From Pseudomonas sp. FP198 (GTDB lineage Bacteria; Pseudomonadota; Gammaproteobacteria; Pseudomonadales; Pseudomonadaceae): 64,000 bases of DNA. The notes under the pieces were generated by a model, which saw nothing but the letters and a program-made list of their open reading frames with translations, had not been told where the DNA came from and did not search any database. Shown one piece after another: positions 34,367 through 43,234 of this stretch. Position numbers and translations under genes: made by a program. The stretch lies in NCBI RefSeq assembly GCF_030687895.1, contig NZ_CP117452.1:5571001-5635000 (forward strand), written 5' to 3'. The stretch's first letter is position 1. Each line of letters begins with the position of its first letter.

Positions 34367-36802
34367 CTAATCCACCAACCTCAACACCCCATCGCAATAC
34401 ACCACCTCACGCCCCAACCAAGCCACATCCACCTGAGGCAATACCGCCGAAGGCTTGCGCAATTCACGCAGCAGCGTCGAGCCGTGGGACAAGCGGCCGC
34501 CCATGCGCGCGATCACCGCACGGGCGCTTTGATAGTGGGCGTGGCGACCAGGGTCCAGGGTGTCCTCCAACAGGATGTCCTCGCCCAAAATACCTTGAGC
34601 CTGCCCCGGGTAAATCAAGAAACCACTCGCCTGCTCGGTGCCTTCACGACCGTCCTGCCAGAAGCTGCCGTCGCGGCTGCGGATGTCCGGGTGCGGGGCG
34701 AACCAATGGGCCCGGTCCACCGCCGGCATGGCGTGATGCAAGCGAAAGAAAATCCGCATCAGGTTGTCGCGATACCATTCGCGCACTTGCAAGTAATAAC
34801 CGCGCAGCCCCGGCAGGCCGGCGCCATGGGCCAGGCGAATCGCCAACGGCCATCGTGGAAATGCTTGCAATGGCAGCTCCGTCGGCACCGGACGCGCAGT
34901 GGCCGGGTCGGTCTCCCACGGCAGCCGATGAGGGCTGTGTTCAAGGTTGTCATAAGCCGTCGGTGGCCGCCCCAGCCAGTCGCCGCCACTGCTGGCCAAG
35001 GCGCTGGCGATGCACAGGTTGCCCTGCACCACGAATACGTAGAAGCGGGTAAACCAGTCGGCCAATTGCTGGCCGTCCGCGCCTTGTACGGTCAGTTCGT
35101 GCAGCTCTCGGTCGAAGCGTCGCAAACCGTTTTCCAGCGTCAACAGATGGCCACGAGCGATACGTTGCATGCGCAAAAACAACGGCAGCGACCGCAGCAG
35201 GCGCAGCGGTCGCCAAGGCAAGTGCGGCGTTGCCCCACCGACCTCGCCGGCATAGCTGCTGGCGCTGATGCCCCAGTCGGCCAGCCGGGCGAGAAAGAGG
35301 TCGTTGTTGATATACGAGGCGCCGCCAAACACCGCGGTGAAAGGCTCGTTGTCCTGCAAAATCCGTGAATCCCAACGCGCCATGATCGCCGGAATGCTTG
35401 CCGCCGCGCGACGCTGGGCGTACTCCACCAGAACGCTGGGTTGTGGCGGCAGGATCTCGGCGATGTTGGCGGCGGTCAGGTGGCGGCGCCAGCCGTAGTC
35501 GCTGATCGGCCGGTATTGCAGCAGCCAGAGTTGCTTGCCGTCCCAGGCCCATTCGACATCACCGGGCACGTAGTGGAAGACCCGCAGCACGCCTTGGAGA
35601 AACTGCCACAGCGCTTCGGCGGTCAGGCCATGGGCCGGCGTGAATGCGCCGCTGTTCCAAGATTCGCCGAGACGGGAAATGATCGCTCGCTCAGGGCTCA
35701 CCTTGCCATCGGCCAACGACTCCAGATGGCCTTCGACCCATTCCAGCTCAACCGAAAGGTGACGCACAAAGGCGATCCCGGACAGCCGTGGGGTGATGAA
35801 ACGCTGCACCACCACTTCCTCGACACCCGCCGCGCTCAGCTCGGCAATGCGTGTCGGCACATTGTGTGTCGGCTCGCGCAAGTAGGTGGTACTCAAGCCC
35901 GCATTGGCCGCATCGGCCTGATCCTCCCCATAACTGGAGGAACGCACGGCCCAGACAGCATCCGGCTGGCTGCGCAGAAAGTCTGGCAAGCGTGGATCAC
36001 CACAGTCATTGATTGACAGCGCCGCTGGCACTGGCTGCCCGGCCAGCTCCGCCAGGCGCAAGCGGCCACCCTTGGTGTGCGCGACGAACCCGCGCTCGCC
36101 GGACTCCAGCCAGGCGGCGAATTGCGCGGGTGAATCGATCCATGGATAGTGGCCCCAGCCGGGTTTGAGGCTGATGGTCAAGTCGGCACGGGCAAGAATG
36201 GCCGACCATGCCGCCGCTTGCGCGACGCCGAGTATCTTGTCTTGATCGCCCCAGACCAGCTCGACCGGGTCGCTGATCCACTCCAGCAACGGCAGCGCGG
36301 TATCGGCGCGGACCAGATCCCAATGCGGGACAAAGGCCCGGCAGCGGGCATAGCCGGCGCCCATGCGCTGGTACTGCGCGGGCGTCCATTGCTGGCGGGA
36401 GAACTTGTCGGCAAACAGCCTTGGCTTGTTCGCCAGCAGCCAGTGGATGGTCTTGCGAATCGGCAGCGGCGACATCAATGCCGGCAATCGTCGCTGCCAC
36501 AAGAACGCACCCACCGGCGCCAGCAATACGCTGCGGCAGAAGTGTCCGGGCTGGCGTTGCAAGGCGTGCAGCACCAGCAAGGCGTTCGCCCCGACCGCCA
36601 TGATCGCGCTGCCCTTGACCGTTGCCGCGAGCAACGCCTGGGCGTAGGCCGCAAGGTCTTCGCAAGGAGCCTGGGGGTTGTTGCCGAAGCCGGGCAGCTC
36701 CAGCGGCACCACGTCGTAGCGCTTGAAGTGCGGCAACGCGTCGTCCCACCAATCGGCAGCGCTACCGTTGCCGGCCAGCAGGTACATCCTCGGCTTGCTC
36801 AT
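34367..36802 (-). CDS. Alpha/beta-hydrolase-like/PEP-synthase-like dikinase fusion (rifampin phosphotransferase-like layout)
   Basis: An 811-residue fusion. Residues ~1-240 are an alpha/beta-hydrolase fold (LELPGFGNN, WGDQDKI, GWGHYPW), but the nucleophile elbow reads VGANAL, with Asn73 where Ser is expected. Residues ~255-475 match the PEP synthase/PPDK ATP-grasp domain (WAVRSSSYGEDQADAANAG, GDVEWAWDGKQLWLLQYRPI). A helical central region (~480-720) is followed by a swivelling phosphohistidine domain with GGRLSHGSTLLREL (His773). The order ATP-grasp, central domain, His domain is that of rifampin phosphotransferase. It probably phosphorylates a small molecule; the substrate is unknown. It is cotranscribed with the reductase gene, 9 nt apart. 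Confidence 0.82.
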   Translation of the reverse strand: MSKPRMYLLAGNGSAADWWDDALPHFKRYDVVPLELPGFGNNPQAPCEDLAAYAQALLAATVKGSAIMAVGANALLVLHALQRQPGHFCRSVLLAPVGAFLWQRRLPALMSPLPIRKTIHWLLANKPRLFADKFSRQQWTPAQYQRMGAGYARCRAFVPHWDLVRADTALPLLEWISDPVELVWGDQDKILGVAQAAAWSAILARADLTISLKPGWGHYPWIDSPAQFAAWLESGERGFVAHTKGGRLRLAELAGQPVPAALSINDCGDPRLPDFLRSQPDAVWAVRSSSYGEDQADAANAGLSTTYLREPTHNVPTRIAELSAAGVEEVVVQRFITPRLSGIAFVRHLSVELEWVEGHLESLADGKVSPERAIISRLGESWNSGAFTPAHGLTAEALWQFLQGVLRVFHYVPGDVEWAWDGKQLWLLQYRPISDYGWRRHLTAANIAEILPPQPSVLVEYAQRRAAASIPAIMARWDSRILQDNEPFTAVFGGASYINNDLFLARLADWGISASSYAGEVGGATPHLPWRPLRLLRSLPLFLRMQRIARGHLLTLENGLRRFDRELHELTVQGADGQQLADWFTRFYVFVVQGNLCIASALASSGGDWLGRPPTAYDNLEHSPHRLPWETDPATARPVPTELPLQAFPRWPLAIRLAHGAGLPGLRGYYLQVREWYRDNLMRIFFRLHHAMPAVDRAHWFAPHPDIRSRDGSFWQDGREGTEQASGFLIYPGQAQGILGEDILLEDTLDPGRHAHYQSARAVIARMGGRLSHGSTLLRELRKPSAVLPQVDVAWLGREVVYCDGVLRLVD

Positions 36803-36811
36803 GGACAGTCC

Positions 36812-38254
36812 TCAGGCCAGGTCGCGCAGGGCAGCGTCGAGTGTCGGGTAACGGAACGTATAACCGGCCTGAACGAGACGATCGGGTACTACGCGCTGGC
36901 CGTCGAAAAACAGCTGGGCCATCTCTCCAGCCAGGGCGCGCACCGGCGCGGCCGGGATGTGGAACCACACCGGGCGCTTGAGCGCCTGGCCGACGCGTTC
37001 GGCGAACAGCGCCTGACTGACCGTTTCCGGCGCTACCAGGTTGTAGGTGCCGCTCAGGCTTTCGTCCTCGAAGGCACGGGCGATCACCTGGATCACATCG
37101 TCGCGGTGCACCCAACTCATGATTTGCCGACCATCGCCCATCCGGCCGCCGAACCCCAGGCGAAACGGAATCAGCAATGGCAGCAACGCACCGCCCGGAC
37201 CGAACACCACCCCCAGGCGCATCACCACCTGTCGCACACCCAACTCGGTTGCGGGCCGCGCTGAGGCTTCCCAGCGCGAACAAAGTTCGGCCATGAAACC
37301 ATCGCCCTGGCTGGCGCTTTCATCGAGGCTTTCGCTGGCGTCGCGCACGCCATAAAAACCGATGGCCGACGCTTGAACCCACAACGCCGGTTTGTGCCGG
37401 GCGTTCTTCAACCATGTCATCAAGGCTTCGGTGGTATCGACCCGGCTGGCGATGAGTTGCGCCTGGCGCCTGGAACTCCAGCGGGGCCCGGCTACCGGCG
37501 CGCCCGCCAGGTTGATCAGTACATCGAAGGTTTCGTCATGGCCCAGCTTGCCCAGCGAACGCAGGCAGCGGGCGCGGCCGTCAAACAGATAGGCCGCCCT
37601 CAATGGATCGCGGGCCAACACGCTGACCGTATGCCCGGCGTCGAGCAACTGGTTGACCAGGGCCTCGCCGATAAACCCGGTGCCACCCGTGACCAGCACG
37701 CGCTTGTAGGCACCACCGGCAAACGGGTTGCCCGGCTTGCCCTGGCGCTGCATGCGCAAGGCGGCCAAGCCGTCGCGAATGCCCGAGGCCGTGACGCCGA
37801 TGGCGAACAGGGTCAGCAGCCAGCCGCGCCAGCCCAGGTCGATGGCGCTCAGGCCGCTCGGCAGACTCGCCCACTGCGCCAGTTGCACGCCGTACAGCGC
37901 GAAGAAAGCCCCCCCGTTGACCGCCAGCACCGTGTGCATGATGCGCTCGATGGGCGGCAGTTTGCGGCTACGGTCCTCGACCACGAAATCCCACAGCGTC
38001 AGGCCGATCTCCAGGACGAACAGCAGCGCGATGACGATCGCCCATGTCCCTTCGAAGGCCAGATGCGCGATACCCAGGAAGAGGATCCCGTAGAAACACG
38101 AGCGCAAGGAGTGGATGGAGAGTTCCAGCCGCGCACTGTGGCGATAGGGCAAGGCGACGGTGAGTTCGTGGTGATACAAGGTATCCAGCGCACCGAGGAT
38201 GGCCTGGGCGATCAGCAGGGCAACGGCCCAGTCCAGCGGTGAAAAATCAGGCAT
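36812..38254 (-). CDS. TIGR01777-family epimerase/reductase with N-terminal membrane domain
   Basis: About 480 residues. The N-terminal ~165 residues hold four hydrophobic segments, including LDTLYHHELTVALPYR at the start and LFVLEIGLTLWDFVVEDRSRK. An extended SDR domain follows with the NAD(P) motif VLVTGGTGFIGEALV. It shows INLAGAPVAGPRWSSRRQAQ, ASAIGFYG and MSWVHRDDVIQVI, all typical of TIGR01777/YfcH-like proteins. ATG 38254 is preferred over a GTG 12 nt upstream. It overlaps the preceding small membrane gene by 8 nt and precedes the hydrolase-dikinase gene by 9 nt, so the three form an operon. The substrate is unknown. Confidence 0.85.
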   Translation of the reverse strand: MPDFSPLDWAVALLIAQAILGALDTLYHHELTVALPYRHSARLELSIHSLRSCFYGILFLGIAHLAFEGTWAIVIALLFVLEIGLTLWDFVVEDRSRKLPPIERIMHTVLAVNGGAFFALYGVQLAQWASLPSGLSAIDLGWRGWLLTLFAIGVTASGIRDGLAALRMQRQGKPGNPFAGGAYKRVLVTGGTGFIGEALVNQLLDAGHTVSVLARDPLRAAYLFDGRARCLRSLGKLGHDETFDVLINLAGAPVAGPRWSSRRQAQLIASRVDTTEALMTWLKNARHKPALWVQASAIGFYGVRDASESLDESASQGDGFMAELCSRWEASARPATELGVRQVVMRLGVVFGPGGALLPLLIPFRLGFGGRMGDGRQIMSWVHRDDVIQVIARAFEDESLSGTYNLVAPETVSQALFAERVGQALKRPVWFHIPAAPVRALAGEMAQLFFDGQRVVPDRLVQAGYTFRYPTLDAALRDLA

Positions 38255-38735
38255 GGTTCGACTCACTCGATGTGGTGTCGGTCAGGGCGGTGCGGCGATC
38301 ATGGCGATAAAGCCAGAACAGCGGCGGCAGTAGAACAAGTAGTGCAAAGCTGTCGAACCACAGGTGCGACCAGACCCGCGCCTGGGCGGAAACCAGCATG
38401 TCCTGAGGCGCCCAGAGCAGGATGCCGACGATCAGCCAGCCCCAGGGCACGGCACTTTTCAGGCGATCACCGAGATGGACCAGGGCGAGCATGTACAACG
38501 CATAGCTTTGCAACGTGGCGCCGAACAGCGCCAGCCACCAGACTTGTTGCGTGCGGACGGTAACCGGCACGATGTCCGCCCCCCAGAACGCCTGCTCGAT
38601 GGTGTTCAGGTAATCATCGAGCAAGCCGGAGTGACCGGCCCAGGTCAGCACGAGGCCGGCGAGCAGATGCATCAGGGCCGCAGCGTACAGCCAAACGACC
38701 AAGGCGTTGCGAAGGGGGCTGGGAGGGACTGGCAT
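38247..38735 (-). CDS. Small four-helix membrane protein of unknown function
   Basis: About 162 residues with four hydrophobic stretches (WLYAAALMHLLAGLVLTW, VWWLALFGATLQSYALYML, WGWLIVGILLW, FDSFALLVLLPPLFWLY) and a charged C-terminus. I do not recognise the family. The ATG at 38735 is chosen because AGGAC lies 7 nt upstream; a TTG at 38768 would add 11 residues. It is the first gene of the operon with the reductase and dikinase genes, whose own membrane domain it may partner. Confidence 0.75.
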   Translation of the reverse strand: MPVPPSPLRNALVVWLYAAALMHLLAGLVLTWAGHSGLLDDYLNTIEQAFWGADIVPVTVRTQQVWWLALFGATLQSYALYMLALVHLGDRLKSAVPWGWLIVGILLWAPQDMLVSAQARVWSHLWFDSFALLVLLPPLFWLYRHDRRTALTDTTSSESNHA

Positions 38736-39175
38736 TCCGTGTCCTGAAGGCTTGCTTGGAGGCGGCAAGTCTAATGGAAAAGGAAGGCGTTTTATTTGGC
38801 TAATGGGCCGGACAGCGATAAATAAAATTCGCTGCCTGGAGCGCTTGAACCTGAGCCGAACACCGTTGTGGCGAGGGGATCGGCTTGAGGTTGCTCTTCA
38901 TGAGGCCTGTGCTGAATTGAAGCCCGCTTTCGCGAGCAGGCTCGCTCCCACATTGGGTCAGTGTCGGCTGAAATATCCACGACGACGCCAAGCACCCTGT
39001 GGGAGCGAGCCCGCTCGCGAAGGCGCCAGCCCAGACAACCCAAAACCCCGTGGCGAGGGAGCTTGCTCCCGCTGGCCTGCACAGCAGGCCCCAGCATTCC
39101 TTCAGGCACCGCATTGCCTGATTTTACGACTGCTGCGCAGCCGAGCGGGAGCAAGCTCCCTCGCCACGGAATGGC
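38736..39175. repeat. Intergenic region with dense REP cluster
   Basis: This 440-bp gap holds a lone degenerate family A arm near 38866, a family B doublet (38925-39022) and a family A doublet (39050-39167). It separates two operons on the same strand. The first ~130 bp should contain the promoter of the small membrane protein gene; none was recognised. Confidence 0.8.
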
Positions 39176-40042
39176 TTACCTTTGCATCCCCCAACGCTTC
39201 ACCGTCACCCGCTCCAGGCTGTCGAATACCAGGTTCTCCACCAGCAGCCCGATGAGGATTACCACCGCCAGCCCGGCAAAGACCTTGTCGGTGTACAGCT
39301 CGTTGCGGTTCTGGAAAATGTACCAGCCCAGGCCGCCCTTGCCGCTGGTGGCGCCGAATACCAGTTCGGCGGCGATCAGGGTGCGCCAGGCGAAGGCCCA
39401 GCCGATTTTCAGCCCGGCGAGGATCGACGGCAGCGCCGCCGGGATCAGGATGAACAGTACAAAACGCAGGCCCTTGAGCCCGTAGTTGCGCCCGGCCATG
39501 CGCAGCGTTTCCGAGACGCCGAGAAACCCCGCATACATGTTCAACGCCAGCGCCCACAGCACCGAATGCACCAATACAAAAATCAGGCTGTTCTGCCCCA
39601 GGCCGAACCACAACAGCGCCAACGGCAACAGCGCGATGGCCGGCAACGGGTTGAACATCGACGTCAGGGTGCTGAGCAGGTCACGCCCCAACTGCGTCGA
39701 CACCGCCAGGGTCGTCAAGCCAAACGCCAGGACGATGCCGAGCAAATAACCCTTGAGCAGCACCACCAGGGAAATCCACACCTTGCCCAGCAACTCGCCA
39801 CTGAGCAAACCGTCATACAGCGCGCTGGCAGTCTGCAAAAAGCTCGGCAGCAACAGGTCGTTGTTCTGGTAACGCGCCACGCCCTCCCACACCAGCGCCA
39901 GCACCACCAGGATCAAGCATTTACGCAACCAACCCTGCTGCCAAAGGCGCTGGCCCAGGGGCAACTCCCGCTCCAGCGGTACGTGGGTCAGCGGTTGCAG
40001 ATCGACTTCGTATTCTTCGCGCGCAGGCGATAACTGGCTCAT
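39176..40042 (-). CDS. ABC transporter permease (sulfonate/sulfate-ester/taurine type)
   Basis: This 288-residue BPD-type inner-membrane permease has six or so helices and the EAA-like loop MAGRNYGLKGLRFVLFILIPAALPS followed by AWRTLIAAELVFG. It resembles the SsuC/TauC/AtsB group. It is the last gene of a four-gene operon and starts 12 nt after the ATPase gene. The REP cluster follows its stop. Uptake of an organosulfur compound is inferred from the dioxygenase gene in the same operon. Confidence 0.88.
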   Translation of the reverse strand: MSQLSPAREEYEVDLQPLTHVPLERELPLGQRLWQQGWLRKCLILVVLALVWEGVARYQNNDLLLPSFLQTASALYDGLLSGELLGKVWISLVVLLKGYLLGIVLAFGLTTLAVSTQLGRDLLSTLTSMFNPLPAIALLPLALLWFGLGQNSLIFVLVHSVLWALALNMYAGFLGVSETLRMAGRNYGLKGLRFVLFILIPAALPSILAGLKIGWAFAWRTLIAAELVFGATSGKGGLGWYIFQNRNELYTDKVFAGLAVVILIGLLVENLVFDSLERVTVKRWGMQR

Positions 40043-40054
40043 GAAACGCTCTCC

Positions 40055-40915
40055 TCAGTACGCGATACGAATGTCGGCAAAACCCAGCTCGCGTTCGGCA
40101 TCCGGCGACTGGCCTTGTTCGAACAGCAGCGAATGAATCCGCCGCGCCGTGTGCTGGAACCCGACACCGCCAAGGCTGTGCAGATCATATTGATGGCTGT
40201 GGATTTCCGCCCGGACCCGCCCTGGGTGCGGTGAGAGCAGCAGGATGCGATTGCCCACCACCAGCGCTTCTTCGATGGAATGGGTAACGAACAGCAGCGT
40301 GAAGCGCACCTCTTCCCAGAGCAGCAGCAATTCCTCCTGCATCTTGCGGCGGGTCAGCGCATCCAGCGCCGCAAAGGGCTCGTCCATCAGCAGGATCTTC
40401 GGTTGCATCGCCAGCGCCCGGGCAATCGCGACACGGGCCTTCATGCCACCGGACAAGGTATGCGGATAAGCATCGGCAAACGCTGCCAACCCGACTTTAT
40501 CGAGGTAGTGCAGCGCCCGCTCCTCGGCCTCGCGACGTTTGAGCGTGCCCGACGCCAGCAGCGCGAACATCACGTTCTGCTTGACGGTCTTCCACGGCGG
40601 CAGTTGATCGAACTCTTGGAACACCACGATCCGGTCCGGCCCTGGCGCGTTGACGGTTTGGCCTTGCAGGCGAATCTCGCCCTCGCACGGCGATATGAAA
40701 CCACCAATGGCCTTGAGCAACGTGGACTTGCCGCACCCGGACGGGCCGAGCAATACAAAGCGGTCCGCCGGATCGACTTCGAAACTCACCTGATGGGTGG
40801 CCCGCACCACTCTTTGCGGGGTGCGGTATTCCAGGCTGACGTTATCCACCGACAACAGCGCGGTGTCGGTGCGGGTGGCGTTGCTGGCCGCGTGGCCTTG
40901 CAATGGCGCGTTCAT
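40055..40915 (-). CDS. ABC transporter ATP-binding protein (sulfonate/sulfate-ester type)
   Basis: The 286-residue ATPase has Walker A GPSGCGKST, Q-loop VFQEFDQLPPWKTV, signature LSGGMKARVAIARAL, Walker B ILLMDEPFAALDALTR and the switch His of THSIEEAL. The signature has MK in place of the usual MQ/QR, a change common in the nitrate/taurine subfamily. It energises the permease and binding protein encoded on either side. It starts 5 nt after the binding-protein gene. Confidence 0.92.
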   Translation of the reverse strand: MNAPLQGHAASNATRTDTALLSVDNVSLEYRTPQRVVRATHQVSFEVDPADRFVLLGPSGCGKSTLLKAIGGFISPCEGEIRLQGQTVNAPGPDRIVVFQEFDQLPPWKTVKQNVMFALLASGTLKRREAEERALHYLDKVGLAAFADAYPHTLSGGMKARVAIARALAMQPKILLMDEPFAALDALTRRKMQEELLLLWEEVRFTLLFVTHSIEEALVVGNRILLLSPHPGRVRAEIHSHQYDLHSLGGVGFQHTARRIHSLLFEQGQSPDAERELGFADIRIAY

Positions 40916-40920
40916 GACAA

Positions 40921-41946
40921 TCAGCTCCCCTGCAGCGGTTTGGCGTCCTGGAAGAAATAGTCTTCCCAGGAGGCCGGCTTGTTCTTGATGGCGCCGACGC
41001 GGTAGAGGAATTCGGCGAGCGGGTAGGTGTTTTTTGGCGTGACGGTGAATTCGATCTGTGGGTTCTCGATGATCTTCAGCAGAGTCGCCCGGTCGATCTT
41101 GGCCTTGGTCACCCGCAGGTAAATGTCCGCCGCCGCGCCTTTGTCCTTCTGGGCGAACTCGGCCGCTTCAGTCAGCGCCTCGACGAAAGCTTTGTAGGTC
41201 TTCGGGTTTTCATCGCGAAATTTCTCGGTGGCGAACAACACCGTGGGCGAATTCGGCCCGAGCACGTCATAGGAATTGAGCACCACATGCACGTTGGGGT
41301 TTTGCAGGGCCTGGTCCTGGAACGGCGGGTTGGAAAAATGCCCGGTCAACTCGGTGCCGCCGGCAATCAACGCGGCCGTGGCGTCCGGGTGCGGGACGGC
41401 CAGGGTGTACTTGTCGAGGCGATTGAACGCCTTGTCGCCCCACTGCTTCGCGGCGGCGTACTGCAGGAAACGCGACTGCACCGACACGCCCACCGCCGGC
41501 ACCGCGATGCGGTCCTTCTCGGTGAAGTCGGCGATGGTCTTGACGTTCGGGTTGTTGCTCAACAGGTAATAGGGAAAGTTGCCGAGGGAGGCCACGGCCT
41601 TGACGTTCTGCTTGCCACGGGTACGGTCCCAGACCGTCAGCAACGGCCCGACGCCGGCCCCAGCAATGTCGATGGAGCCCGACAGCAACGCATCGTTGAC
41701 CGCCGCACCGCCGGACAGCTGGGTCCAGTCGACCTTGATGTCGATGCCGTCCTCCTTGCCGTGCTTCTCGATCAATTGCTGGTCGCGGACCACGTTCAGC
41801 AGCAGGTAGACGATGCCGAACTGCTCGGCGATGCGAATCTCGCCCTCGGCCTGGGCGCTGGCCGGCGCGACCAGGCTGCCGGCGAGCAAGCTGAACCCCA
41901 GGCCGATAGCCGCAGCCAGCGGTGCAAAAGCAATGCGTTTGGACAT
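40921..41946 (-). CDS. ABC transporter substrate-binding protein (aliphatic sulfonate/taurine type)
   Basis: A 341-residue periplasmic protein with a Sec signal (LAAAIGLGFSLLAGSLVAPASAQA). It follows the NMT1/SsuA/TauA-like pattern: IRIAEQFGIVYLLLNVVRDQ, VDWTQLSGGAAVNDALLSGSID, a sequence typical of ligand capture, and YFFQD near the end. It delivers ligand to the permease; the ligand is probably an alkyl sulfate or sulfonate, given the dioxygenase gene 37 nt upstream. Confidence 0.9.
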   Translation of the reverse strand: MSKRIAFAPLAAAIGLGFSLLAGSLVAPASAQAEGEIRIAEQFGIVYLLLNVVRDQQLIEKHGKEDGIDIKVDWTQLSGGAAVNDALLSGSIDIAGAGVGPLLTVWDRTRGKQNVKAVASLGNFPYYLLSNNPNVKTIADFTEKDRIAVPAVGVSVQSRFLQYAAAKQWGDKAFNRLDKYTLAVPHPDATAALIAGGTELTGHFSNPPFQDQALQNPNVHVVLNSYDVLGPNSPTVLFATEKFRDENPKTYKAFVEALTEAAEFAQKDKGAAADIYLRVTKAKIDRATLLKIIENPQIEFTVTPKNTYPLAEFLYRVGAIKNKPASWEDYFFQDAKPLQGS

Positions 41947-41983
41947 GGTGATTCTCCGGGCTCTTTGCGCGTTGCGCAGCCGA

Positions 41984-42886
41984 TCAGAAAGGGGCGTCGC
42001 CCTGGATAGTGGTGCGATACAGCTTGCGGCGCAGATGGCTAGGGCAACCGGCGGCGAGGTGGATCAGCGAGCGGTTGTCCCAGAACACCAGGTCGTGGGG
42101 CTGCCATTGATGGCGATAGATGTTCTGGGGCAGCACGCTGTGGGCATACAGCTCGGCCAGGATGGCTTGGCTTTCATCCTCCGGCAGGCCGACGATGCGG
42201 GTGGTGAAGCCTTCGCTGACGAACAACGCCTTGCGCCCGGTTTCCGGGTGGGTGCGGACGATCGGGTGCACGACTTCGGCGACCTGCGCCAACTGTTCAG
42301 GCGTCAGCGTCGGGCGCCAGTTGCCTTCGAATTTGGTTTCGCTGTAGCGCGCGGTGTAGGAATGCGCAGCCGAACGGCCCTCGATCGCTTTACGCAGTGC
42401 TTCGGGCAAACCGTCCCAGGCCTTGTGCATGTCGGCGAACAGCGTGTCGCCGCCCTCGCTCGGCAGCTCCTGGGCGTGGAGCATCGAGCCGAGGCTCGGC
42501 AGTTCCTTATAGGAAAGGTCCGAATGCCAGAACTTGCCAGCGTCTCCCAGGCCGATGGACTGGCCGTTCTCGATGATGTTGGAGACGATGAGAATTTCCG
42601 GATGCCCGGCCAGCAGGAATTGCTTGAGGACATGGATTTGCAGCACGCCAAAACGGCGGCTGAAAGCGATGTGCTGCTCGGGGGTAATGCGCTGATCGCG
42701 GAACACCACGACGTGATAGTCCAGGTGCGCGCGGTGGATGCGCGCGAAATCCTCATCGTTGATCGGCAGGGACAGATCCAGCCCGACGATCTCGGCACCT
42801 ACGGCACCGCTGAATGGGCGTACTTCGAATGATTGCGGCGCGATGTCCGCGGCATTTGAATCTGCAGAAAAAGAGACGGCTGGCAT
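41984..42886 (-). CDS. TauD/AtsK-like Fe(II)/2-oxoglutarate dioxygenase
   Basis: The 300-residue enzyme has the HxD motif in FWHSDLSYKE, the distal His in RSLIHLAAG and the 2OG-binding Arg in HLRRKLYRTTIQGDAPF. The start VRPFSGAVGAEIVGLDLS and HVVVFRDQRITPEQHIAF are characteristic of the TauD family. TauD cleaves taurine and AtsK cleaves alkyl sulfate esters, releasing sulfite or sulfate. Length matches both, so the substrate is not settled. It is the first gene of the operon and GGGAGTG precedes its ATG. Expression is probably raised under sulfate limitation, as for related operons. Confidence 0.9.
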   Translation of the reverse strand: MPAVSFSADSNAADIAPQSFEVRPFSGAVGAEIVGLDLSLPINDEDFARIHRAHLDYHVVVFRDQRITPEQHIAFSRRFGVLQIHVLKQFLLAGHPEILIVSNIIENGQSIGLGDAGKFWHSDLSYKELPSLGSMLHAQELPSEGGDTLFADMHKAWDGLPEALRKAIEGRSAAHSYTARYSETKFEGNWRPTLTPEQLAQVAEVVHPIVRTHPETGRKALFVSEGFTTRIVGLPEDESQAILAELYAHSVLPQNIYRHQWQPHDLVFWDNRSLIHLAAGCPSHLRRKLYRTTIQGDAPF

Positions 42887-43234
42887 ACATCACTCCCACG
42901 CACGGCGCGCTTGAATGGGCGCGCAGTCGATCAAAAACTCACGGGGTCACCGTGTCGGTTTGTGTCGTGCGGCGCGCCGATTGGTCGGCAGGTACGCAGG
43001 GGGATGACTTTAAGGGTATAAGAAGGTTAATTTAAATACTAAAAATGCATAACCATATGGCAGAAGCTGTGGGAGCAACACGGTCCTGTGGCGATGGAGC
43101 TTGCTCCCGCTGGACTGCGGAGCAGGCCCCGGCATTTCTCCAGGCGGATCGCGTTGTCCGGTTTGGCGACTGCTGCGCAGCCGAGCGGGAGCAAGCTCCC
43201 TCGCCACAAAAGCCACGAGCACTGAGCCTAGGGC
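42887..43234. repeat. Intergenic region with a REP doublet (43088-43207)
   Basis: The left ~180 bp should hold the dioxygenase operon promoter; an AT-rich stretch (AGGTTAATTTAAATACTAAAA region, about 43023-43050) is present, but no clear sigma-70 pair was called. A family A doublet (GTGGCGATGGAGCTTGCTCC to CTCCCTCGCCAC) spans 43088-43207 and lies just past the lapC stop, where it may terminate the lapEBC transcript. Confidence 0.75.
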
